In this document: positions 7,512-14,958 of the stretch, in pieces
How the letters are laid out: each line of letters starts with the position of its first letter
How positions within the stretch are numbered: position 1 is the stretch's first letter
Assembly (NCBI GenBank): GCA_964528575.1
Contig: CAZGTQ010000170.1
Coordinates: forward strand, 1 to 22,853
Direction: 5' to 3'
DNA: 22,853 bases
From: CAZGTQ01 sp964528575
Lineage (GTDB): Bacteria > Planctomycetota > UBA1135 > GCA-002686595
Position numbers and translations under genes: made by a program
The notes under the pieces: generated by a model
Told to the model about the DNA's origin: nothing
Seen by the model: the letters and a program-made list of their open reading frames with translations, nothing else
Databases searched by the model: none

Positions 7512-8453
7512 ATGCGCCTCGCCGCCGCCCAGATCGCTCCCGTGCTGCTCGACCGCTCCGCCACGCTGCGCAAGATCGCGAGCTGGTGCGAGCACGCCGC
7601 CGCCGAAGGCGCCCGGCTGGTCGCGTTCCCCGAGGCCGTGCTGCCGGGCTACCCGTCGTGGCTCGCCCGCACGGACGGCGCGGCGTTCGACGACCCGTTG
7701 CAGAAGCGGCTGCACGCGCGCTACCTCGATCAGGCGGTCGAGCTGCCGGGCCCGGAGCTCGACGAGCTGAAGACGATCGCGCGCGACCTGCGGCTCTCGC
7801 TGGTCGTCGGGGTCGTCGAGCGCGGCCGCGCCGCCGGCCGCGGCACGCTGTGGTGCACCGCGCTCCAAGTGCACCCCGAGGGCGACTGGGTCGCGCACCG
7901 CAAGCTCGTGCCGACCCACGAGGAGCGCCTCGCGTGGGGCCCGGGCGACGGGCACGGGCTGCGCACGCGCGACGTCGACGGGTGGCGCGTGGGCGCGCTC
8001 AACTGCTGGGAGAGCTGGATGCCGGCGGCGCGGCTCGCACTGTACGCGCAAGGCGTCGACGTCGTCGTGTCGCTGTGGCCGGGCTCGCCGTCGCTGACGC
8101 GCGACATCGCTCGCTTCGTCGCGCGCGAGGGCCGCGTGTACGTGCTCGCGGCCTCGGGCGTCCTGCGCGCGGACGACGTGCCGGCGGACGTGCCGGGGCG
8201 CGAGCGCATGCTGGCGGGCGCGGCCGGAGCCCCGCTGCACGGCGGCGGCAGCCGCGTCGTCGCGCCCGACGGAGCGGAGCTCGCGAGCCTCGACGACCCG
8301 ACCGAGGGGCTCGTCGTCGCGGAGCTCGACCGCGCGCTCCTCGCCGGCGAGCGCCAGAACCTCGACGCCGCGGGGCATTACCACCGCAGCGACGTGTTCC
8401 AGCTCCTCGTCGACCGCCGCCGGCGCGAGCCGGTCGAGTTCCGCGACGGATAG
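7512..8453 (+). CDS. Carbon-nitrogen hydrolase, nitrilase branch
   Basis: 313 residues, slightly shorter than common microbial nitrilases. The Glu-Lys-Cys triad of the nitrilase superfamily is present: E41 in FPEAVLPGYP, K131 in HRKLVPTHEERLAW, and C165 in NCWESWMP. The PGYP after the Glu, the 'KL.PTHEER' stretch and CWE after the Cys match true nitrilases/cyanide-hydrolysing enzymes (branch 1) better than amidases or NAD synthetase domains. It should be a soluble cytoplasmic enzyme hydrolysing a nitrile to acid and ammonia; the substrate is unknown. The ATG at 7512 follows the TetR stop by 24 bases with no clear ribosome binding site, suggesting co-transcription and coupling. It converges with the propeller cluster, whose last stop lies 30 bases away. 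Confidence 0.93.
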   Translation: MRLAAAQIAPVLLDRSATLRKIASWCEHAAAEGARLVAFPEAVLPGYPSWLARTDGAAFDDPLQKRLHARYLDQAVELPGPELDELKTIARDLRLSLVVGVVERGRAAGRGTLWCTALQVHPEGDWVAHRKLVPTHEERLAWGPGDGHGLRTRDVDGWRVGALNCWESWMPAARLALYAQGVDVVVSLWPGSPSLTRDIARFVAREGRVYVLAASGVLRADDVPADVPGRERMLAGAAGAPLHGGGSRVVAPDGAELASLDDPTEGLVVAELDRALLAGERQNLDAAGHYHRSDVFQLLVDRRRREPVEFRDG

Positions 8454-8483
8454 GCTCGGCTCGCGAGCGCCGCCGAATCCGAA

Positions 8484-10073
8484 TCAGGGCGTCAGCAGCA
8501 CCGGGACCGGGTTGCTGACCGCGTTGATGCGCAGGAGGTTCGGCAGGAGCTCGAGCACGACGAATGCGTGGTTGACCTCGATGCCGGCGAACTGCGGTGC
8601 GGTCCCCGGAGGCACGTTGAACGTCGCGGCGCCGCGGCCGTTCGCGTCGAGGAGCCCGAACGACCCCGCGAGCGGCGGCATGTTCGCGCTCGTCAGCGTG
8701 TAGAAGAAGTACGAGTCGAGGACGAGCGGCAGCAGGAAGCCGTCGAGCGGGAAGCCGGGCGTCGTGCCGCCGAACGAGCCGAGGACGACGTACGGCAGCG
8801 TCGGGTTCGCGGGCGACTGCAGGAACAGCGTCTGCGTTCCGCCGGCGCCCAGCGAGACCTGCGCCGGCGCGCCGGTCAACGGCGACGCGCTCGTGTAGGC
8901 GGAGCCGCTGTCGGCATCGGGCGCGTCGTTCTGCAACGCGCCCGCGACGAACACGTCCGCGTCGACCGCGACGTCGTAGCCGAACCAATCGCTGAGCGAA
9001 GGATCGGACGCGCGCAGCTTCTCCGCTTCCTGCCAGCCCGACGGCGAGCGCCGGTACACGTACGCGCTGCCGGAGTCCTGCGCTGCGTCGTCGTCGAGGT
9101 ACGCGCCCACGATCGCCGTTTCGTCGTCGAGCGCGACCGAGACGCCGAACTGGTCGCCGGTCGCGTTGTCGAGCGGGCGCACCTTGGTCGTGAACGTGAA
9201 CGACGAGCCGTTGTCGTCGTAGAAGTACGCCGCGCCGCGCTGGCCGCTGAGGGGCGTCCCGTCGGCGAACGCGCCGACGACCGCGCTGCCGCCGTCGAGG
9301 TCCGCCGTGTAGCCGAACTGCGCGAACGGCACCGCGTCGAGCGCCGTGAGCTTCTGCGCCTGGCTCCACGTGCTCCCGCTGCGCGTGAAGAAGTACACCG
9401 CGCCCGCGTCCTGCTGCGCCTGGTCCTCGAGCGGGCTGCCGATCAGCGCGCGGTCGCCGGAGAGCGAGACCGACGCGCCGAAGAAATCGCTGCTGCCGGG
9501 GTCGAGCGGGGTGAGCTTGTCCGTCTGCGACCAGCCACCCAGCACGTTCTCGAAAGCGTACGCCGCGCCCCCTTGGGTCGTGTTCCACGCACCGACCAGG
9601 ATCGTACCGTCCTCGACGTCGACGGCGATCCCGAACGCGTCGTTGGCGGCCGCGTCGTTCGCGAGCAGCTTCGCCGTCTGCGTCCACGTCGTGCCGCTGC
9701 GCTCGAAGACGTACGCCGAGCCCTGGGCCGCGAGCGGCGTCGTGTCGTTCGACGCGCCGACGACGATGACGTCGTCGTCGATCGCGACCGAGATCCCGAA
9801 GCGATCGTTGAACCCCGGGTCGGAGGCGCTGAGCTTGCGCTCGAACTCCCAACCGCTCGGCGTGCGCACGTACACGTACGCGGCGCCGACGTCGTCGTCG
9901 ATCGGCGCGCCCACGACGGCGCGCAGGCCCGAGACCGCGACCGTGGTGCCGTAGTTGGCGCCGGGGTCGGGGTCGGGGACCGGGAGCTGGTCGGCGATCA
10001 CCGCTTGAGCGGCGAGCGCCGGCGCGGAGAGGACGACGAGGCACGAGAAACGGACTAGGGCGGATGTTCTCAC
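8484..10073 (-). CDS. Secreted seven-bladed FG-GAP propeller protein (copy 1)
   Basis: 529 residues. The GTG at 10071-10073 has AGGAGGAG 7 bases upstream and begins a signal peptide (residues 1-22, LAA-Q). Seven FG-GAP blades follow, with the FG or its equivalent near residues 42, 92, 147, 198, 253, 309 and 364, spaced 51-56 residues, each of the form 'FG.SVA.d.d..vvGA...d...G.AYvF.r....W....kL'. Seven blades suggest a closed propeller. The canonical DxDxDG calcium loop is mostly absent. Residues about 404-529 are a separate beta-rich module shared with the next two genes upstream, ending VSNPVPVLLTP. Third gene of the tandem set; 79 bases separate it from the second. Likely extracellular or surface-bound; the ligand is unknown. 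Confidence 0.92.
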   Translation of the reverse strand: MRTSALVRFSCLVVLSAPALAAQAVIADQLPVPDPDPGANYGTTVAVSGLRAVVGAPIDDDVGAAYVYVRTPSGWEFERKLSASDPGFNDRFGISVAIDDDVIVVGASNDTTPLAAQGSAYVFERSGTTWTQTAKLLANDAAANDAFGIAVDVEDGTILVGAWNTTQGGAAYAFENVLGGWSQTDKLTPLDPGSSDFFGASVSLSGDRALIGSPLEDQAQQDAGAVYFFTRSGSTWSQAQKLTALDAVPFAQFGYTADLDGGSAVVGAFADGTPLSGQRGAAYFYDDNGSSFTFTTKVRPLDNATGDQFGVSVALDDETAIVGAYLDDDAAQDSGSAYVYRRSPSGWQEAEKLRASDPSLSDWFGYDVAVDADVFVAGALQNDAPDADSGSAYTSASPLTGAPAQVSLGAGGTQTLFLQSPANPTLPYVVLGSFGGTTPGFPLDGFLLPLVLDSYFFYTLTSANMPPLAGSFGLLDANGRGAATFNVPPGTAPQFAGIEVNHAFVVLELLPNLLRINAVSNPVPVLLTP

Positions 10074-10107
10074 GGTACGACTCCTCCTGGGGCCTCTCGG
10101 CCTAGCT

Positions 10108-10144
10108 CCGGCCCCGCTCGCGGTCACGCCGCTTCGCGGGCCGG
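10108..10144 (-). other. Intercistronic nested hairpin
   Basis: Outer arms CCGGCCC (10108-10114) and GGGCCGG (10138-10144) are perfectly complementary, with an inner GCGG/CCGC stem (10120-10123, 10129-10132). It starts 8 bases after the stop of propeller copy 2 and ends 34 bases before the start of copy 1. No T-run follows on the minus strand, so it is not a classical intrinsic terminator; it could stabilise or separate the messages. Confidence 0.5.
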
Positions 10145-10152
10145 CCTTCGAT

Positions 10153-11766
10153 TCAAGGGACGAGCTGGATCGGGACGGCGTTGCTGACCAGAGCGACGCG
10201 CAGCAGACCCGGGAGCAGCTCGAGGGCGACGAACGCGTGGTTCACCTCGACGCCGACCAGCGCGGCGCCCGTGCCGGGCGGGAGCGCGAACGACGCGCTC
10301 GCTCGTCCCGCGCCGTCGAGCTGACCGAGCGAGCCGGCCAAGGGCGGCGCGTTCGGACTGGTCAACGTATGCAAGAGGTACGCGTCGACCGCGAGCGGGA
10401 GGAGCAGCCCGTCGAGCGGGTAGCCCGGCGCCGTCCCCGTCAGCGAGCCGAGCACGACGTACGGGAGCCCCGCGTACGCGGGCCCCGTCTCCAGCGACAG
10501 CACGTGCGTCGTGCCTCCGCTCACCGACACCTGCGCCGGGTAGCCCGCGAGCGCGCGCCGCGCGACGTACGCCGCGCCCACTCCGTCCGCCAACCGCGTC
10601 GCCGCCACGAGGAGCGAGCCGTCGACGGCGACCGCGTAGCCGAGCTCCTCGTTCGGGGCCGCATCCGGCGCGTGGAGCTCCTCGAGCTCGAGCCAGCCAA
10701 TCGGTGTGCGGCGCACGACGTACGCCGAGCCCGTGTTGTTGCCGCCGTCCGACGTCCCCGTCGCTCCGAAGATCGCGAAGTCTCCGTCGAGCGCGGCCGA
10801 GTAGCCGAAGTAGTCGAGCGCCGCGCCGTCCGTCGCCACGACCTTCGCGACCTGGTTCCACGAGCTCGTTTGGCGCTCGAAGAAATACGCCGCGCCGCGG
10901 TTCATCCCGACGACGCCCGGCGATTCGTCGAACGGCGCCGCGAGGACGAGCCGCTCTCCGTCGAGACCGACGGCCTGCCCGAGCTCCGCGCTCGCGCCGC
11001 CGTCGAGCGCGACGAGCTTTTGCGTCTGGCTCCACGCGCTGCCGTTGCGCGTGAAGACGTAGCCGGCGCCCGCGTCGGTCTGGATCTGATCGTCGCGCGG
11101 AGCGCCGACGAGCGCGCGGTCGCCGGAGAGCGCGACCGCCGTTCCGAAGTATGCGTCGTCGGCGGCGTCGCTCGCGGTGAGCTGCGCGGACTGGACCCAG
11201 CCGCTCGGCTGCCGCACGAACACGAACGCCGAGCCGCCCGCGACGTTGTTCGTCACGTGGTACGGAGCGCCGACGAGCACGGTGTCCCCTTCGACGGCGA
11301 CGGAGTTCGAGAAGCGGTCGTTCGGCCCCGGGTCGCTCCCGACGAGCTTCGCCGACTCGACCCAGCTCGAGCCGACGCGGTCGAAGACGTAGACCGCGCC
11401 GTGGTTCAGCGCGACGTCGTCGCAGCCGGCCGCCCCGACGACCAGCCGCTCGCCGTCGATCGCGACGGACGTGCCGAACCAGTCCGAGGCCTGCGCGTCG
11501 GCGGCGAAGAGCTTCGTCTCGAGCTCCCAGCCGCTCGCGGTCACGATCCAGACGTACGCCGCGCCCGAGTTGCTCTCCGCGCCGTCGGCGAACGGCGCGC
11601 CGGCGACGACGCGCGCGCCGGACACGTCGACGGCGGACCCGAGCTGCGCGCCCGGCTCGGGGTCCGGCACCGGCAGCCGCTCCGGCTCGAGGTTCTGCGC
11701 GGCGAGCGCGGGCGCGCCTGCCGCGACCGTGACCGCGACCGCAACGAGTCGGCGCACTGTCTTCAT
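10153..11766 (-). CDS. Secreted seven-bladed FG-GAP propeller protein (copy 2)
   Basis: 537 residues. The ATG at 11764-11766 overlaps the TGA of the upstream copy as ATGA; there is no ribosome binding site, so translation is probably coupled. Residues 1-23 are a signal peptide ending LAA-Q. Seven blades begin near residues 42, 97, 152, 207, 262, 320 and 375 (e.g. DWFGTSVAIDG, AYFGTAVALSG, DYFGYSAALDG), so the order matches copy 1 blade by blade. Blade 4 (SGDRALVGAPRDDQ) is closest to blade 4 of copy 1, supporting whole-gene duplication. The C-terminal module spans about 411-537 and ends VSNAVPIQLVP. Function unknown; probably a surface or extracellular binding protein. Confidence 0.93.
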   Translation of the reverse strand: MKTVRRLVAVAVTVAAGAPALAAQNLEPERLPVPDPEPGAQLGSAVDVSGARVVAGAPFADGAESNSGAAYVWIVTASGWELETKLFAADAQASDWFGTSVAIDGERLVVGAAGCDDVALNHGAVYVFDRVGSSWVESAKLVGSDPGPNDRFSNSVAVEGDTVLVGAPYHVTNNVAGGSAFVFVRQPSGWVQSAQLTASDAADDAYFGTAVALSGDRALVGAPRDDQIQTDAGAGYVFTRNGSAWSQTQKLVALDGGASAELGQAVGLDGERLVLAAPFDESPGVVGMNRGAAYFFERQTSSWNQVAKVVATDGAALDYFGYSAALDGDFAIFGATGTSDGGNNTGSAYVVRRTPIGWLELEELHAPDAAPNEELGYAVAVDGSLLVAATRLADGVGAAYVARRALAGYPAQVSVSGGTTHVLSLETGPAYAGLPYVVLGSLTGTAPGYPLDGLLLPLAVDAYLLHTLTSPNAPPLAGSLGQLDGAGRASASFALPPGTGAALVGVEVNHAFVALELLPGLLRVALVSNAVPIQLVP

Positions 11767-13361
11767 GGGACGAGCTGGACGGGGACCGGGTTGGTGACGG
11801 CGACGACCGCGGGCGCGAGGACGTCGAGGACGACCGCCGCGTGGTTCAACTCTGTGCCGACGAGCGAGGCGCCGACGCCCGGCGGGAGCGCGAACGTCGC
11901 GCTCGCTCGCCCGCTCGCGTCGAGCATCCCGAGCGAGCCGGAGAGCGGCGGCACGTTCGGGTTGGCGAGCGTGAAGAGGAGATACACGTCGATTGCGAGC
12001 GGCAGCACGTCCGCGCCGACGGGGAAGCCGGGCTCGGTGCCGGTCGCGGAGCCGAGGACGAGGTACACGAGCCCCGCGCTCGCGAGGCCCGCGTCGAGCG
12101 CGAGCGTCTGCGCGCCGCCGCCGCCCACCGAGACCTGGTCGACGTCGCCGCTCAGCGCGCGGCGCAACAGCCACGCCGACCCGCAGTCCTCGTCCGGCGC
12201 GTCGTCCTTCCTCGCGCCAGCGACGACGAGCGGCGGATCGAGCGCGACCGAGTAGCCGAGCTCGTCGCGCGGCTCCGCGCCGGGCGCGTTCACCGCGCCG
12301 ATCTGCTGCCAGCCGGACGACGTGCGCCGGTACACGTAGACCGTCCCCCAGCCGAGCGCGTCCCTCGGCGCTCCCGCGACCGCATCGTCTCCGGCGAGCG
12401 CCACGGAGAAGCCGAACCGCTCACCGGTGGTGATCTCCGCGGGCCGGACCTTCGCGACCTCGGTCCACGTCCCGGAGAGCTCGAAGAAGTACGCGGCGCC
12501 GATCTCCGCGTTGTACACCCCGTTCGAGCCGTCGCCGAACGCGCCGACGAGGATGCGCTCTCCGTCGACGTCGCACGCCTGACCGAGACGCGCCCCCGTG
12601 TTCGCGTCGGACGCGACGAGCTTTTGGCTCTGGCTCCACGCCGTCCCGCTGCGCTCGAAGACGTACGCGGCGCCCGCGTTCGACTGGACGGCGCTGTCGT
12701 TCGGCGCGCCGACGAGCACGCGGTCGCCCGACGCCGCGACGCTGCTCCCGAAGGCGGCGCCGTGCGCGGCGTCGTTCGCGACGAGCTTCTGCCCGACGGT
12801 CCAGCCGCCCGGCTGTCGCTCGAACACGTACGCGGCGCCGGGCTTCGAGGTCCCCAACGGAGCGGCCCACCCGCCGACGACGACCGTGTCGCCGTCGACG
12901 GCGACGGAGTAGCCGACCCACGCGGTCGTCGCCGGATCGCTCGCGACGAGCTTCTGCGCTTGGATCCAGCTCGTCCCGACGCGCTCGAACACGTACGCCG
13001 CTCCCTCGTCCGTGTTCGCGCCGTCGCAGCCCCACGCGCCGACGACGATCCGCTCCCCGTCGATCGCGACCGCGGAGCCGAAGCGGTCGACCGCGGCGCC
13101 GTCCGACGCGGTCAGGCGCGCCTCGAGCTGCCAGCCGCCCGCCGTCTCGACGAACACGTACGCGGCGCCGGAATTCGTCGCGACCGCGTCCTCGTACGGC
13201 GCGCCGACGACGATCCGCGAGCCCGATACCGCGACGCTCTCACCGACCGCCGCGCCCTCCTCCGACACCGGCACCGGGAGCTGCACCGGCGCCTGCGCCG
13301 CGTGCACGGGCGCGAGCAGCGCAGGAGCGAGCGCGAGGCGAGCGAGGACGGGCACCATCAT
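11763..13361 (-). CDS. Secreted seven-bladed FG-GAP propeller protein (copy 3)
   Basis: 532 residues, first gene of the tandem set. Two adjacent ATGs (13359-13361 and 13356-13358) are possible; the first has GGAG 8 bases upstream. The signal peptide covers residues 1-22, ending HAA-Q. Seven blades follow (AAVGESVAVSG, DRFGSAVAIDG, AWVGYSVAVDG, AAFGSSVAASG, ARLGQACDVDG, ERFGFSVALAG, DELGYSVALDP), the same number and order as in copies 1 and 2. The C-terminal module (about 409-532) ends VTNPVPVQLVP. It lies 92 bases downstream of the aldehyde dehydrogenase stop, with a perfect hairpin in between, so it may have its own promoter or share the upstream message. Confidence 0.92.
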   Translation of the reverse strand: MMVPVLARLALAPALLAPVHAAQAPVQLPVPVSEEGAAVGESVAVSGSRIVVGAPYEDAVATNSGAAYVFVETAGGWQLEARLTASDGAAVDRFGSAVAIDGERIVVGAWGCDGANTDEGAAYVFERVGTSWIQAQKLVASDPATTAWVGYSVAVDGDTVVVGGWAAPLGTSKPGAAYVFERQPGGWTVGQKLVANDAAHGAAFGSSVAASGDRVLVGAPNDSAVQSNAGAAYVFERSGTAWSQSQKLVASDANTGARLGQACDVDGERILVGAFGDGSNGVYNAEIGAAYFFELSGTWTEVAKVRPAEITTGERFGFSVALAGDDAVAGAPRDALGWGTVYVYRRTSSGWQQIGAVNAPGAEPRDELGYSVALDPPLVVAGARKDDAPDEDCGSAWLLRRALSGDVDQVSVGGGGAQTLALDAGLASAGLVYLVLGSATGTEPGFPVGADVLPLAIDVYLLFTLANPNVPPLSGSLGMLDASGRASATFALPPGVGASLVGTELNHAAVVLDVLAPAVVAVTNPVPVQLVP

Positions 13362-13392
13362 CGTCTGCGCTCCAGCCCAAGGACGCAGGTCC

Positions 13393-13413
13393 CGCTCGAG
13401 CGCAGCTCGAGCG
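13393..13413. other. Perfect 9-bp inverted repeat, 3-base loop
   Basis: CGCTCGAGC-GCA-GCTCGAGCG lies between the aldehyde dehydrogenase stop (13454) and the first propeller gene start (13361), 32 bases before that start. There is no T-run, so termination is uncertain; an operator or an RNA hairpin in the propeller leader are alternatives. Confidence 0.5.
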
Positions 13414-13453
13414 TAGCCGGATCCGCCGCTCGCCGCTCGCGGAACCGCCACGC

Positions 13454-14827
13454 CTACGCCGGCCGCGGCATCGAGATCGACTTGGGCACCGTGAACTGGC
13501 GGTGCCCCTCGACGCCGCCGAGGAAGCCGAAGCCCGATTGGCGCGCGCCGACCCACGGGGCGCCGGGGACGCCGCCGAGGTAGCGGTTCACGCCGACCTG
13601 GCCCGAGCGCAGGCGGCGCGCGATGCGCTCGCCGCGCGCGAGATCGGCGGTGTAGACGTTCGCGCCGAGCCCGTACGGCGTGTCGTTGGCGAGCCGCACC
13701 GCCTCGTCCTCGTCGCCGCTGAAGCGCGTGAGCGCGACGACCGGGCCGAACGTCTCGTCGCGCGCGACCGACAGCTCCGCTCCCACGTCCGCGAGCACCG
13801 TCGCCGGATAGAACCAGCCCTTGCCCTGCGGCATCGTCCCGCCGAGCAAGAGCCGCGCGCCGCCCGCGACCGCGTCCTCGACCTGCCGTGCGACCTTCGC
13901 GCGCTGCTCGTCGCTGACGAGCGGGCCCATGCGCACGCCGTCCTCGAAGCCGCTGCCGTGCGTCCACTGGCGCGCCTTCTCGACGACGAGCCGCTCGAGC
14001 TCGTCCGCGACCGATTCCTCGACGTACACGCGCTCGATCGAGCAGCACACTTGACCCGTGTTGCGCAGCGAGTGCTTGACCGCGCACGCCGCCGCCGCGT
14101 CGAGATCCGCGTCCGCGAACACGACGAGCGGATCCTTCCCGCCGAGCTCGAGCACGAGCCGCTTCAGGCCCGCGGCCGCGCTCTGCATGATCCGCTTGCC
14201 CGTGTCGCGACTGCCGACGAAGCCGATCATGTCGACGTCGCTCGCGACGAGGGCCGCGCCGACGTCGCCCGCGCCCTGGACGAGCTCGAGCACGCCCGGC
14301 GGCAGCTCCTCGTTCAGGATCTCGGCGAGCAGCGCGCCGGTCAGCGGCACGTGCTCGCTCGGCTTGAACACGACCGTGTTGCCGGTCGCGAGCGCGGGCA
14401 CGAGGATCTCGAGCGGCATCCCGAGCGGAAAATTCCACGGCGTGATCGCCGCGACGACGCCGTGCGGCTCGCGCACGATGCGCGTCACGCTGTCGGTGCC
14501 GACGAGCTCGGCCGGCTCGAGCGCCTGCGCGACCTCGGCGAGCACGCCGGGCACGCCGCCCGCGAAGCCCGCGATCTCCGCGAGCGCGTCGCGGCGCACC
14601 TTGCCCATCTCGCGCACGACGACGTCGGCGAGCTCCTCGCCTCGCGCGACGAGGCGCTCGGCGCCGCGCCGCAGCCGCTCGGAGCGGTCGGCGAGCGGCA
14701 GGTCCGCCCACGCCGGCGACGCGGCTCGGGCGCGCGCGACGGCGGCGGCGAGCGCGTCCGGGCTCGTGATCTCGATCTCGGCGATCGTTTCGCCGGTCGC
14801 GGGGTCGATGTCGATGACGTGGGCCAC
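13454..14827 (-). CDS. NAD(P)-dependent aldehyde dehydrogenase
   Basis: 457 residues, typical length for a compact ALDH. It oxidises an aldehyde to the acid with NAD or NADP; the substrate is not readable, although the style is close to succinate-semialdehyde-type enzymes. Visible motifs: ITPWNFPLGMP with N132, FKPSE with K155, the cofactor stretch FVGSRDTGK (203-211), the general base E227 in LELGGK, and the nucleophile C261 in NTGQVCCSIERV. The C-terminal part has DETFGPVV and QSGFGFLGG. The start is GTG at 14825-14827 with AGGAG 5 bases upstream. It is divergent from the EEP-family gene and may be in the same transcript as the propeller genes downstream, with no evident functional link. 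Cytoplasmic. Confidence 0.95.
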   Translation of the reverse strand: MAHVIDIDPATGETIAEIEITSPDALAAAVARARAASPAWADLPLADRSERLRRGAERLVARGEELADVVVREMGKVRRDALAEIAGFAGGVPGVLAEVAQALEPAELVGTDSVTRIVREPHGVVAAITPWNFPLGMPLEILVPALATGNTVVFKPSEHVPLTGALLAEILNEELPPGVLELVQGAGDVGAALVASDVDMIGFVGSRDTGKRIMQSAAAGLKRLVLELGGKDPLVVFADADLDAAAACAVKHSLRNTGQVCCSIERVYVEESVADELERLVVEKARQWTHGSGFEDGVRMGPLVSDEQRAKVARQVEDAVAGGARLLLGGTMPQGKGWFYPATVLADVGAELSVARDETFGPVVALTRFSGDEDEAVRLANDTPYGLGANVYTADLARGERIARRLRSGQVGVNRYLGGVPGAPWVGARQSGFGFLGGVEGHRQFTVPKSISMPRPA

Positions 14828-14875
14828 TGCTGCTCCTGTGGGATGGTCGCGAGTCGGACTGCGCGAGCCCGAACG

Positions 14876-14909
14876 TAACGAAGGAGCATAACGAAGGAGC
14901 ATGACGAAG
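14876..14909. repeat. 13-bp tandem repeat in a divergent control region
   Basis: TAACGAAGGAGCA occurs twice (14876-14888 and 14889-14901) and continues as TGACGAAG (14902-14909), about 2.6 copies. It sits 49 bases before the aldehyde dehydrogenase start and 50 before the EEP gene start. It is less GC-rich than its surroundings. It may contain promoter or protein-binding elements for either gene. Confidence 0.7.
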
Positions 14910-14958
14910 CCGCCCCGGGCCGCTCGACGCGCGCGCGCCGCCGTGCTCGAATCTTCGA

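Larger units (their letters stand above)
8484..13361 (-). repeat. Tandem triplication of propeller genes
   Basis: Three adjacent same-strand genes of 529, 537 and 532 codons share signal peptide style, a 'LPVP' start of the mature part, seven blades in the same order and the same C-terminal module. The DNA is diverged but short near-identical stretches remain, such as the 'cgcggtcgccggagagcg' segment in blade 4 of copies 1 and 2 (around 9450 and 11117). This points to old whole-gene duplications. Confidence 0.85.

Noticed and set aside
8459..8468. GCTCGCGAGC palindrome between convergent genes, considered as a terminator
   Set aside because: It has no loop and no T-run; short palindromes like this are expected in GC-rich DNA.
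10237..12255. Very long open frames opposite to real genes, such as this one on the plus strand
   Set aside because: Their translations are Arg/Ala/Val-rich without motifs, and they lie over genes with clear signal peptides and repeats. Such shadows are normal in DNA this GC-rich.
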